Assembly: GCA_033064195.1 (NCBI GenBank)
Contig: JARBJD010000056.1
Coordinates: forward strand, 1-64,000
Source of the DNA: Blattamonas nauphoetae
Lineage: Eukaryota; Preaxostyla; Oxymonadida
DNA length: 64,000 nt
Direction of reading: 5' to 3'
In this document: positions 1 to 8,532 of the stretch, one piece after another
Layout: every line of letters begins with the position of its first letter
Numbering within the stretch: the stretch's first letter is position 1
Position numbers and translations under genes: made by a program
Notes under the pieces: generated by a model
Seen by the model: the letters and a program-made list of their open reading frames with translations, nothing else
Database searches by the model: none
Told to the model about the DNA's origin: nothing

Positions 1-921
1 ATCAAGAGTGTGATGGTATTCTCGAGACATGCTGGATTTGAACCATTTGTGACTTCGTTCATGAATGACAGAATAGGATCAATGAAAGTTGGAAACAAAG
101 GAAAGAACAATTCTGTAAGACAAACCTCAATGGAAGTTACGGATATGATGGAATGAACACTGAGAAATTACAACTCAATCACAATCTGCAATGAGAAGAG
201 AACATACTTGGAAACAAATGATGAAAGGATTTGTAGCGACAAGAGAGATCAATGAGGACAACTACATCGTGATTGAAGACAGAGAGAAAGCATCATGCAA
301 GACATGTCTTCAAGAAGCAGTATTCACACTCGACAATGCCAAGTTCTGGTATCTGAATTTCATCTACAACTTCATGTACAAAGTGTCTAGATATGAACAA
401 GATTCACTTCTGTGAGGGAGATACTGACTCTGCTTATTGGGCGATTAGTGGAGATCCGAATGCTGGTATTCATCAACAATTTGAACACGTGATTGCTGAC
501 AAAGAATTCTATGATGCACACAAATATGAATGGTTTCCCAATCCTGAAAAGGGAGTTGATGATGAGAAGAAACTGTTGGGATTAGCAATTGAGAAGGAAG
601 GTGAACAGATGATCTGTCTTGCTCCAAAGTGTTACTCTCGATGAAAAATGTAAGATCAAAGGAGTGTCATTAAAGAAAACAAAGCTCACGAGTGACGATT
701 ATGTGAAGTGCCTCAATGGAGAGAAAACCGTGACCACAACATTGAACTTTCCAACGAGAAGAGTTCACTCTGACGATGACTCCAATGGATTTGAGATAGC
801 CAAAATACAACAGCAGAAACTCAGTCTCAATGAAATTCATCTGAAGGCAATCGTACTTGAAAACGAATCATGTCCTCCATTCATCAGTGGACTGAAAGCA
901 ACTGATTATCTAATCGAATAA
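1..921 (+). pseudogene. Protein-primed DNA polymerase B, C-terminal part (outer Polinton)
   Basis: This stretch is the C-terminal polymerase region of the Polinton replication enzyme, which starts DNA synthesis from a terminal protein. Recognisable parts are the palm motif C region (CEGDTDSAYWA) and a C-terminal tail ending ATDYLIE. It matches the C-terminal part of the inner copy (27068-31474) closely. The N-terminal part lies before the window. It is broken in several places and is best read as a fossil. The integrase gene follows after a short T-rich gap. Confidence 0.88.
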
Positions 922-925
922 ACAC

Positions 926-944
926 AAACTTTATTTTTGTATAA
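926..944 (+). promoter_or_regulatory. T-rich start-proximal motif of Polinton genes (example)
   Basis: The sequence ACTTTATTTTTGTATAA directly precedes the integrase ATG. The same layout, a run close to TTTTTATTTTT followed by a few bases and ATAA or GAAA next to the start codon, precedes nearly every Polinton gene. Examples lie before 4183, 5173, 5833, 7781, 33731, 34068 and 35977 on the plus strand, and before 9847, 13500, 13831, 14180, 14804, 15798, 27044, 31474 and 31907 on the minus strand. It decides several starts. The role as a core promoter or very short leader is an inference. Confidence 0.7.
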
Positions 945-2873
945 ATGACTAGACCGTTTTTGAATTCAACACAAATTGATCGAATAGTGAAGAACCTCCT
1001 GGACAACACGTTCCATTCCAAGACAAAAATATACACAGTCACACTTACGTTTTCCCAGATTTTACCAACCTATCATGTCAATGATTCAAATGGACAATAC
1101 GACGCAAATGATGAGACATACTTCAATGATTGGCTGAATGGAGAATTACCTCCTGATTTACACATTGCTGATGGAAAAATTGTAGTTCAAAGATTTGTGA
1201 AACAATTCACCGGATGGATCCTTAGTAACATCACTGCAAGACAAGCGTACAGAGCATATCAACGATATTTTCAGGAAGCACAGAATAGTCATTTTAATCA
1301 ACCACCAGCCATCGTAATTCCGACACAACTTCCACAACCAATTGCTATTGAACCTCCGGAATCTCCAATCATTCCTGGACAGAAGAGAAACCCGACATCA
1401 ATTGGTTCAGAATATGAATTCCCAATGAAAGAGAGGAGGTTTGAAGATGATGATCCACTGATCCCCAAGTCACCAGATCTACGTCCATCTGTGAATATTG
1501 CCAGAAGCGTCATACCCTCAGTCAGAGAGATCAACAAGGTCGAACCAACGACAAGGCAAGTACTGGGAATGTTGGAACGAGTGAAATGCTATTTTGACCA
1601 TCAACAGAAGGACAATTCAGAGGAGGAACAAATAAAAGCCGAGCATTCAATGTTGGACAATCAACATAAAATGGAACAATTCATTGACAAACAGATCGTT
1701 GAATCAAAGAAACTGAATCGAAGTATGTTTATTCTTTCCCACGCAAGCAGAACTCTCGGAAATTACGAAACTGAGTTCATTTTAGCACATCCAAAACAAA
1801 TACCATTTGGCGGAAGATCTTTTCAGGAATGGTACGATGAATATGTTCATCGATGGGATACTGCACATCCGAGGAAAATCCAGTGGGAAAAAGGAGTTGA
1901 TTCATTGATGATTGATCAACCAAAAATACAAACAGTTGTGACAAAAATACAATATCCATTTCGATCAAAAATTCAGTTCATGTCGAAAGCAATTACTGGA
2001 GATCCACAGAAGACATCAGACAAAAAGGTACCACAGAATTGTGAAAGACCGTACTTCTCTCCCAAATTTAGATCATGGGAAATTGATCTTGTATTTATCC
2101 AATCACCAACGTCGAAAACAGTACTTCAGATTTACCTCTTTGCCAATAACATCAACACCAAATACCTTGTTGTGATTCCGGTTCTGGATAAATCATGGAG
2201 CAAAGTCAAGACTGCAATCAACGATCTCATCCATCATCATCGTGGAGTTCATGTCAACAACATTCGAGGTGATGGGGAAGCAGCATGGACAAGTGGAGAA
2301 GCATCAGAGTATTTCAAGCAACAGAGAGTCAGTACATATTTCACAAGTTCACCATTCACAAATCACAACAGAATTGTCGATCGAGTGATCAGGACTATCA
2401 GAGATGGATTCCAAGACAATGCAACACAAATGGCAAATCATTCAATGATGAATCAGATGGTGGAATACTACAACATGACTCCACATCGAGCGTACTGGAA
2501 TAAGTTCACTCCACAGCAAGCACAAAACAATCGTGAAATCGAAGCATTGTACATTTCCTCATGTGAAGAGCAATTGAAGAACATTCAACGACAACAGACA
2601 ACACAACTGCTTTGGCGATACAAACCAGGAAACATTCTGTTGATTCACCTTGACTTGAACAAGACTGTAGCCAAATTTCAGAAGAAGCGAAGACAGTTTC
2701 AATTTGTTGGACAATTCATTGAATGCAAACACGGAAATGTGGTGGCAAGACTTCTGAATGGACTCACATGTCTACCAAAAATAGTGTACGTTCCAATCCA
2801 ACACACTAAATATCATGCTGCTTCCATCGATGATTTATCACCAGAGTTCATTGATGGATTTAATATCGTTTAA
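945..2873 (+). CDS. Polinton integrase (retroviral-type, rve fold)
   Basis: This 642-aa protein is the DDE-type integrase that inserts the element into host DNA and makes the 6-bp duplication. The RNase H-like core runs from about residue 365 to 530, with the first acidic position in WEIDLVF (about 378), the second in IRGDGEAAW (about 443) and a helix with DRVIRTIRD after it. A small beta-rich C-terminal region (RYKPGNILLIHLD onward) resembles the DNA-binding tail of this family. The N-terminal third is rich in proline and glutamine and probably flexible. The start follows the T-rich motif. The frame looks whole. The inner copy is at 25155-27044. Confidence 0.9.
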   Translation: MTRPFLNSTQIDRIVKNLLDNTFHSKTKIYTVTLTFSQILPTYHVNDSNGQYDANDETYFNDWLNGELPPDLHIADGKIVVQRFVKQFTGWILSNITARQAYRAYQRYFQEAQNSHFNQPPAIVIPTQLPQPIAIEPPESPIIPGQKRNPTSIGSEYEFPMKERRFEDDDPLIPKSPDLRPSVNIARSVIPSVREINKVEPTTRQVLGMLERVKCYFDHQQKDNSEEEQIKAEHSMLDNQHKMEQFIDKQIVESKKLNRSMFILSHASRTLGNYETEFILAHPKQIPFGGRSFQEWYDEYVHRWDTAHPRKIQWEKGVDSLMIDQPKIQTVVTKIQYPFRSKIQFMSKAITGDPQKTSDKKVPQNCERPYFSPKFRSWEIDLVFIQSPTSKTVLQIYLFANNINTKYLVVIPVLDKSWSKVKTAINDLIHHHRGVHVNNIRGDGEAAWTSGEASEYFKQQRVSTYFTSSPFTNHNRIVDRVIRTIRDGFQDNATQMANHSMMNQMVEYYNMTPHRAYWNKFTPQQAQNNREIEALYISSCEEQLKNIQRQQTTQLLWRYKPGNILLIHLDLNKTVAKFQKKRRQFQFVGQFIECKHGNVVARLLNGLTCLPKIVYVPIQHTKYHAASIDDLSPEFIDGFNIV

Positions 2874-2935
2874 TTTTAAAAGTGTTTCAAATATTTTTAT
2901 TCTGTTTAAAATGATTCGGAACAGTTTAGAACATT

Positions 2936-3295
2936 TTGGAAAAAGATCCAAAGTTTCTAGAACATTTTAAGAAAGATCTAAAGATTTTAGAACCGTTTGA
3001 TCCTAAACAGAACTGTTTCGAAAACATCTATGATTTTCAGAAGTTTTTTGAAAAGAACAGAAAAGAACTGAACGAATATACCACTCAGAAACTGAATCGG
3101 TTGATCAGAATTGACGGATACAAAATAACAAAAGTAAGAGGTGAGATTGCACTTAGAAAAATAAACCATGACAACACAGGTGACTCCACTTCATTCTCGA
3201 TTGATCAGAGATTATCTGACATTGAAGAATCAATTCGTACATTGACAGACACGATCGGCAGTCTCATTCAAGAGCTATCGGACACTTCGAATTAG
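2936..3295 (+). CDS. Small coiled-coil Polinton protein
   Basis: A protein of about 110-120 aa with a basic middle (TTQKLNRLIRIDGYKITKVRG) and a C-terminal heptad-like stretch (IDQRLSDIEESIRTL) that predicts a short coiled coil. The same gene occurs at 24724-25083 in the inner Polinton, which shows it is a real, conserved gene. The 5' end here is uncertain. Its 3' end overlaps the convergent ATPase gene by about 20 bp. No known family was recognised; a virion or accessory role is only a guess. Confidence 0.65.
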   Translation: MEKDPKFLEHFKKDLKILEPFDPKQNCFENIYDFQKFFEKNRKELNEYTTQKLNRLIRIDGYKITKVRGEIALRKINHDNTGDSTSFSIDQRLSDIEESIRTLTDTIGSLIQELSDTSN

Positions 3296-4121
3296 TCCAT
3301 CCCTGTTGATCTCTGTCAGTGCAACTCCATCTGTATTGTATCGAAGAATGATTGCTTCACATTTTTGTTTTCGTTGATAGATGTTCCGGAATTGTCGAAT
3401 GTCAATTGGTGAGTTCAACTGAGGATAGACTCGACTGATTCGTTCTTTGTTGAATCCTCCAAAAATCCACATTGAATCGATGTTTGACTTCATGTCTGCT
3501 GACAAACTGAAGAGCTCATGCATCGTCAGAAAGAATGTGAACTTTGGTTGTCGATTTTCCAGTAATAAGTCCATCATTGTCATTCTATTTTTTGGATGTT
3601 CTACGTTCACCGAGGATTCTGCGACAGTCATCAAGGAGGATAATCGTTTGGAGATTCTTCACTGAGAAATCATCAATGTACAGTGCATTAAAGAGATCAT
3701 CTCTGCATTCATCAGGAATTCGATCTTGCCATTGGTGGTCAATAATTTCTTCATAAGCTGCCTTTGATTGAGACAATTCCAATAAAAATGGAAGTGCTTC
3801 ATCATATTTGACTTTCACGTATGGAACGTTCAGTATTGGTTTGAACTTGTCGAATGTTGGATCAATGTTCTTCTCAGTGACGAAGACAAACAAGTGAAAC
3901 AGTTCATTTCTGACATTAACATTTTGGAGCTTGGCAACCTCTCGAAGAGCATTGAATGTTTTCCCACTTCCTCTGTTTCCAACGAGGACATTGACACTAT
4001 TGCGATTGAAATTTAGGTCTGGATGTATTTGTGATTGAACTTCATGAGAAACATTCCGATTTGATGCTTCACTTATTTTTGCATTCACATACGCTGTCAG
4101 AGACATATTTGATCTTTGCAT
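3275..4121 (-). pseudogene. Packaging ATPase, A32/FtsK-HerA type (outer Polinton)
   Basis: This gene encodes the genome-packaging ATPase typical of Polintons and related double-jelly-roll viruses. Walker A is GNRGSGKT near residue 50 (in VLVGNRGSGKTFNALREV) and Walker B is IILLDD. It is the only core gene on the minus strand of the outer element, the same inverted placement as in the inner copy. The copy carries about one break. The C-terminal part (FTFFLTMHELFSL) matches the inner copy. Its 5' side faces the divergent 317-aa gene with about 60 bp between them, which probably holds both promoters. Confidence 0.85.
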
Positions 4122-4182
4122 TTAAGATTTATCACTAATTAAAATATAGTTTTGGATTTTTTATTTTGTATGAAATACACAG

Positions 4183-5136
4183 ATGTCGCAAAAGATAGTG
4201 TACCAAAAAACAGCAAGAAAAGCACAACCAAAGAAACCGAAAATGAGCTATTCACAAGATACTCAAGCAGCAATGAAAAGAATCTATGCTGATGATGACA
4301 TTCGCACGAAATTCAATTCTGCACTCAGTAGTGTTCCATCAGCTTTAGAGTACATTGAAAGGACTGGACAAAACTGGAATGTTCAAATGGAAAAACATGG
4401 AAAAGTACCAGATGATATGATTTATGACAAAGAAACTGGTGATCTGATTGCAGCGAATGGGTTCATGTTGGCACCATACAACAGTCGACCTGTCGTCGAG
4501 ACGTACTATTCAATGAATCCGATACCAGATATGCGAAGACAACAACCATATTCATCATTTCGTCAAGATCATGGAAGAAGAATCAAAGCTGCACACAACA
4601 ACTTCCTCAAGACTGGAACATACGACTTGCCAGGAAACTATCATGAAGTGAGCTATGGAGATATGCAAAAACAACAATCACAGCAACCTTGTGCAATTCT
4701 GAAGAAAGCTGTCGGTGAATTCATGACTAATGTTTTGAAGGTGTATCGTGCCAGCAAAGATCATCCAGTAGACGTTCGCAATGGAATCTTGGACAATATG
4801 GTATTCAATTCAATTCAGTCTAAAATAGCATCAAAGATGTGGGACAAATGGCTTGAAGACAATGTTCAAAACTTTGTAAGCGCAAATGAAGAATGTCAGA
4901 GAGTTAAGAACAGAAAAGACTTCAAAGAATTGGTAAATCCACAATTTCTTGACATAACGACAACAAATCCAACACGTTTGAGTGAATTCCTTGGTCAATA
5001 CAATGTTGAAATATCAACAATTCTGAATCAATTGACGAATGAAGCATATCGAACAAAAGATGTAGGACAATATCAACAAGTGTATATGCCTGAATATGCT
5101 CGATTCGCACACTTGGAGAAAGAAATGGAATCATAA
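4183..5136 (+). CDS. Conserved 317-aa Polinton protein
   Basis: A 317-aa protein with a lysine-rich N-terminus (QKTARKAQPKKPKM), a conserved middle (SALEYIERTGQNW, QPYSSFRQDHGRRIKAAHNN) and a helical C-terminal half ending YMPEYARFAHLEKEME. It lies between the ATPase and the small MAPG proteins, where Polintons usually keep minor virion genes. I do not recognise the family; a minor capsid or core protein fits the context but no jelly-roll signature is clear by eye. The frame is open throughout and the copy in the inner element (14845-15798) has the same length, which supports both as real. Confidence 0.75.
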   Translation: MSQKIVYQKTARKAQPKKPKMSYSQDTQAAMKRIYADDDIRTKFNSALSSVPSALEYIERTGQNWNVQMEKHGKVPDDMIYDKETGDLIAANGFMLAPYNSRPVVETYYSMNPIPDMRRQQPYSSFRQDHGRRIKAAHNNFLKTGTYDLPGNYHEVSYGDMQKQQSQQPCAILKKAVGEFMTNVLKVYRASKDHPVDVRNGILDNMVFNSIQSKIASKMWDKWLEDNVQNFVSANEECQRVKNRKDFKELVNPQFLDITTTNPTRLSEFLGQYNVEISTILNQLTNEAYRTKDVGQYQQVYMPEYARFAHLEKEMES

Positions 5137-5172
5137 AACATTAATATCAATTTTTGATTTTTATAGAAAGTG

Positions 5173-5796
5173 ATGCAGCCAATTCTAAGTTGTCAATTTA
5201 CAAAACACACAAGTTCTTCTTCTGTACCAACGTCAATCACCAACAATGTCATCATTGACAATAAAGGAGCATCTTCTGGAAGACAAAAGCTCGAAGATCG
5301 AAATGATCAAGGTGCCAATGTTGAAATGAACAATGAATCAGGTATTTATGATCCACCACCACTAGTCTCGCCTTTGCGAGGCTTCGAACCCTCGGAGAGA
5401 GAGATCTATCCATCAGCTCCAATCCAGAGTCGTTCAATCCCACTTCGGGAATACACGTCGAATATTTCAGCATTCAAAGATCAATTATTGCTTGTGTACA
5501 AGAATGCATTTGCATGTGAAAAGAAACTATTGAATAATCTCATTGAACCATCGAAGAAATTGATCACAAACCAAAGTGATTTATGTGCACTCATTGCTAC
5601 ACTCACTGGGATCAATGATGTCGTGATTGAACTGGATGACCTGTCTGACAAGTGCCTCTGTCTGAATAAACTACCAATCTTTCGAACCATTTTCAAGATC
5701 CTTGTTAGTGGAAAAGACATGAGTATTGCCTTCAATGAAGCTTACAACACTATTCTCAATTATGGAATTTCACTCACGAAAGCAATTCCGAGATAA
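5173..5796 (+). CDS. Conserved 207-aa Polinton protein
   Basis: The start is the ATG of MQPILSCQF, just after a T-rich motif; an in-frame GTG sits one codon upstream. The first 95 residues are polar and probably disordered. The remainder is helical with regular leucines (ISAFKDQLLLVYKNAFACEK, LDDLSDKCLCLNKLP) and could form a helical bundle. The inner homologue (14208-14804) lacks a short proline-rich stretch in the middle that this copy has. The function is unknown; the position next to virion genes suggests a structural or assembly role. Confidence 0.7.
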   Translation: MQPILSCQFTKHTSSSSVPTSITNNVIIDNKGASSGRQKLEDRNDQGANVEMNNESGIYDPPPLVSPLRGFEPSEREIYPSAPIQSRSIPLREYTSNISAFKDQLLLVYKNAFACEKKLLNNLIEPSKKLITNQSDLCALIATLTGINDVVIELDDLSDKCLCLNKLPIFRTIFKILVSGKDMSIAFNEAYNTILNYGISLTKAIPR

Positions 5797-5832
5797 AAAT
5801 AATAATGAATTGAATTTTTTATTTTTACATAA

Positions 5833-6082
5833 ATGGCACCTGGAAGTTTCAACAAACTCAAAAATATCGGCAAACAATTCTTTCAATTCATCAAACCATT
5901 AGCTCCAACGTTACTTCAAGTTGGTGGTGGACTGCTATCCCAGACAAACAACAAGTTTGGACAAACTGCTGGAGGAATCCTCAGTGGCTTAGGAGGAATG
6001 ATGGACGGTTATCAACAAAACAAATCAATGAATCAGTCACAAAAGCCTCAACGACAGGATTTCTCAGATCAAAGACCACAAA
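5833..6082 (+). pseudogene. Small MAPG-type amphipathic protein, 5' part, split by the inner Polinton
   Basis: The start MAPGSFNKLKNIGKQFF leads into a glycine- and leucine-rich stretch (LLQVGGGLLSQTNN, GILSGLGGMMDGY) that looks membrane-active, like lytic or internal capsid peptides of adenovirus-type viruses. The gene matches 13866-14180 of the inner element. The inner Polinton has inserted here. The matching 3' end of the gene lies on the far side of the insert, at 33599-33696, which shows that 1-6082 and 33599-41242 were once one element. Confidence 0.8.
6077..6082. repeat. Left 6-bp target duplication of the inner Polinton
   Basis: CACAAA here is repeated at 33599-33604, directly outside both ends of the inner Polinton. 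Six base pairs is the known duplication length for Polintons. Confidence 0.88.
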
Positions 6083-6477
6083 AGTAGGATAGAAGGCGAT
6101 TTGGGAACCCCCGCTCCTTAGACACCACTTCTAGAGCTTTTTCTCCATGCCGATTGACAATTCAGAAACTACTTGAAGTAAAAGTCATTTTCATTTCAGA
6201 AAGTTGTCAATCTTAGAGAAATATTCTCTTCCAGAGTTCAGTTACTTCAAACTTTCAAGTTGAAGCAAAATTTTGAAAATTTTCAAAAATGCAAAAACCT
6301 TGATTTTGGCGGAAGCTGGTGTATTTTTTCAAGGTTCCGAAGGTTGCGACCCTTCTCATCGGTCCCTTTTAGACCGGCATCGGAACTCATTTTTCTCGAT
6401 TTGAGTTCCGGAGACGTACGTTGGTCTTGCCAAGGGCCGAGACCATGCCAAAGGGCAGTGATATGTGAAATTAAATG

Positions 6478-6563
6478 CTTCCGCCAGGAATTGAACCTAG
6501 GACCTTCAGCTTAGTAGTAGTAGTGCGTGCACTCACCATTACCACTAGACTATCCGGTCCTGA
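6478..6563 (-). other. tRNA-like module 1 in the Polinton arm
   Basis: On the minus strand, a box A-like GATAGTCTAGTGG and a box B GGTTCAATTCC are spaced about as in a tRNA gene, with a T-arm that can pair (CTAGG with CCTGG). The acceptor stem does not pair, so this is a tRNA-derived sequence and not a working tRNA gene. The mirror copy lies at 33118-33204 on the plus strand. It may act as an internal RNA polymerase III promoter. Confidence 0.5.
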
Positions 6564-6664
6564 AATTATCCCGAATAATCAGAAACTTTATACCCGAAAA
6601 AAAGACACTATAGCAGATTCAAAATTTGAAAACTTTGTCAATAAATCCAATATATAGCAAAAAT

Positions 6665-6889
6665 GCTCCCGTGAAAAAGTCATGCTTTTTAACGAGGGTA
6701 ACAAGTGGCCAAGAATTAAGATTTAGCAGATCGCTCCCGTGAAAAAGGCATGCTTTTTAACGGGGGTAAAATGTTAAAACGGAAAATCGAACTAATTTTG
6801 AAAAAATCGCTGACGAGAAAAAGTCGTGCTTTTTAACGAGGGTAAAAAAGTCATTCCCGTGATAAAGGCATGCTTTTTAACGAGGGTAG
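6665..6889. repeat. Four palindromic iterons of about 36 bp in the left arm
   Basis: Four units of the type CTCCCGTGAAAAAG-n-CATGCTTTTTAACGAGGGT begin near 6665, 6733, 6808 and 6852. Each contains AAAAAG(t/g)CATGCTTTTT, a near-perfect palindrome inside a wider CCCGT/ACGGG palindrome. The same four occur in the right arm (32792-33016). Repeated palindromes near the ends of a protein-primed replicon suggest binding sites for a replication or packaging protein; this is an inference. Confidence 0.75.
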
Positions 6890-6968
6890 ATAGGTGGACA
6901 ATAAAAGGAATATATTGCAGATCTGAACATTCGAGATATAAAGCACAGGTCGAAACTAACATTTTCAG

Positions 6969-7039
6969 GAGCTAGTAGCTCAGTGGGTATGTTCCGTGTC
7001 CACCCGTTTCTAGGGGGTGGTTCGATTCAGGCGAGGGGC
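6969..7039 (+). other. tRNA-like module 2 in the Polinton arm
   Basis: TAGTAGCTCAGTGGGTATG resembles a D-arm with box A, CCACCC and GGGTGG can form an anticodon-type stem, and GGTTCGATTC is a good box B start. The acceptor stem is not visible. The mirror copy is at 32642-32713 on the minus strand. Confidence 0.45.
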
Positions 7040-7275
7040 AATCTTAATTTCAAAAAAAAATGAAAAAGTTTCAAAATACCAAAACAATTTCAAAAATTTA
7101 AAAAAAATTCAAAAATTCAAAAAAAATTTCAAAAAAAAAATACTTAGGAAAATTTCAAAAAATTCAAAAATTCAAAAAATTCTAAAATTCAAAAAATTCA
7201 AAAAATTCAAAAATTCAAAAAATTCTAAAATTCAAAAAATTCAAAAATTCAAAATTTCCAAAAAAGTTGAAGTAT
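7040..7275. repeat. A-rich low-complexity tract (AAAAATTC repeats)
   Basis: The stretch consists of irregular AAAAATTC units with no coding potential beyond lysine-rich artefacts. The mirror tract in the right arm (about 32430-32640) differs slightly in unit number, as expected for slippage. Confidence 0.9.
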
Positions 7276-7282
7276 GAAACCT

Positions 7283-7526
7283 CGACGTAATGTCCCTTGA
7301 TACTCAGGCAAAATGGTGCCCTCGTGGCTACTGCGTAGAACGAATTGAAGGTTGGATTGGAGCGGGACGAGCTGGGAGGCTGTCCCCGGGGGTTCACTGT
7401 GGGCATCACTTCAATGTGACCGTAAATCATGCCCCCCCAATACCTTAGCCCTTCAAGGAATTCGCCAGCAGTAGTCATTGAGTAGGATCATGATAGAGTG
7501 ATCCCCAAAGGAGTATCGGGTTGTCT
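7283..7526 (+). repeat. Subterminal repeat shared by both Polintons, copy 1
   Basis: This repeat of about 240-265 bp begins CGACGTAATGTCCCTTGATA and ends near GGAGTATCGGGTTGTC. Four copies occur: here, 8187-8452, 32158-32404 (reverse) and 39562-39803 (reverse). This copy and the one at 32158 are closest to each other because they are the two arms of one element. It has no open frame that is conserved. Confidence 0.85.
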
Positions 7527-7780
7527 CATGGTACAATCATACAAACTTGAATGAATGATTGAATGATGAAGACTTGAATGATGAATGATGAATTGAATGA
7601 AAGAATGAAGAAACTGAAAGCATGCACTGCAAAGAAGGAAGAAACAAAAAAGAAAGAACAAAAAAGAAAGAAGCAAGATGAAAGCTGGCACAACAAGGAA
7701 CAAGAAATAAAAAGTTCCAACACCTCACTTCACATTTCATTTATGTTTTTTATTTTTTTTGATTTTTTAATTTGTATTAA

Positions 7781-8098
7781 ATGACAACAGTGAATACTAC
7801 ATACGAACGACGTCGAACAGATGCCAAGCAAGCTTTGATTCAGTCAATGAAAGAAGAGAACTGTGAACTTGTCTCTGAGTATGTCAGACATAATATCCCA
7901 GTCATCTATGTTCATGAAGGTGTTGAATGGAGGATAAAACCAAAGTTGTGGAATCAAGGAAACAGACCACACATGTCACAACGTCGACACTACACTCAAT
8001 CGTTTGTGGAAAATGAACTGAGGAAGTACAACTGTGAGCTCGTTGGTGAGTACAAGCAGGTTCTAGTTCCTTCAGAGAAGAAATTGTGGTGTTTTTGA
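7781..8098 (+). pseudogene. Partial copy of the 129-aa Polinton gene inside the left arm
   Basis: The first 95 or so codons match the full gene at 31518-31907. The match stops where the inverted arm stops, after which the frame runs into unrelated sequence. The left arm therefore copied the start of a gene that belongs to the right end. See 31518-31907 for the protein. Confidence 0.8.
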
Positions 8099-8186
8099 TG
8101 TTCACACAACTAACGCTGATTTTTTTTATTTGAATCTTTTATTTTGCATATGAAGAGTAGGTCCAGTTAGGGCAAGTGTGAGACAT

Positions 8187-8452
8187 CGACGTAACGTTCC
8201 AAGATACTCAGGCAAAATGGTGCCCTCGTGACTGATGCGTAGAACGAATTGAAGGTTGGATTGGAGACGGATGATCGAAAGATTGTCCCCGGGGTTCATG
8301 TTGGCTTCAGATTCTCGACAGAGAGTTTGACCGTAAATCATGCCCACCCAAGACTTATCCCTTCAAGGAATTCGCTCTTCTCTGTGAGAGCGTAGCAGTC
8401 ATTGAGAAGGATTGAGATAGATCGTCCCCAAAGGAGTATCGGGGTGTCCATA
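8187..8452 (+). repeat. Subterminal repeat shared by both Polintons, copy 2
   Basis: This copy (CGACGTAACGTTCCAAGATA...) resembles the one at the right end of the outer Polinton (39562-39803) more than those in its own arms; both have GATTGTCCCCGGGGTTCATGT or its complement. The sequence just outside it (about 8110-8165, ...CGCTGATTTTTTTTATTTG...ATATGAAGAG) also has relatives outside the outer copy at about 39840 and 40030. It may be a remnant of an older terminus. Confidence 0.8.
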
Positions 8453-8532
8453 GGAAACTCACACGAACATGAACAGGAACTACTCGACGGCTATTTTTGT
8501 CTTTTTTAATTTCAAATAAAGAGCAAACAAAA

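Larger units (their letters stand above)
6083..8065. repeat. Left inverted arm of the inner Polinton
   Basis: This arm of about 1.98 kb matches the reverse complement of 31624-33598 with few differences. From the end inward it holds a unique stretch, a tRNA-like module (6478-6563), four palindromic iterons (6665-6889), a second tRNA-like module (6969-7039), an A-rich low-complexity tract (about 7040-7275), a 240-bp shared subterminal repeat (7283-7526), GAATGA-type short repeats (about 7545-7615) and the 5' part of the 129-aa gene. The match ends inside that gene at GGTTCTA. Confidence 0.9.

Noticed and set aside
7017-7277. Lysine- and phenylalanine-rich frame
   Set aside because: It is a translation of the AAAAATTC tract; the mirror tract is not conserved as protein.
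7488-7740. Phe/Ser/Cys-rich frames opposite the short GAATGA repeats
   Set aside because: They come from the A- and GA-rich DNA in the Polinton arm and have no family resemblance.
8497-8532. Earlier TTG start for the S74 gene
   Set aside because: The ATG at 8533 follows the T-rich region more naturally, and no other gene here needs a TTG start.
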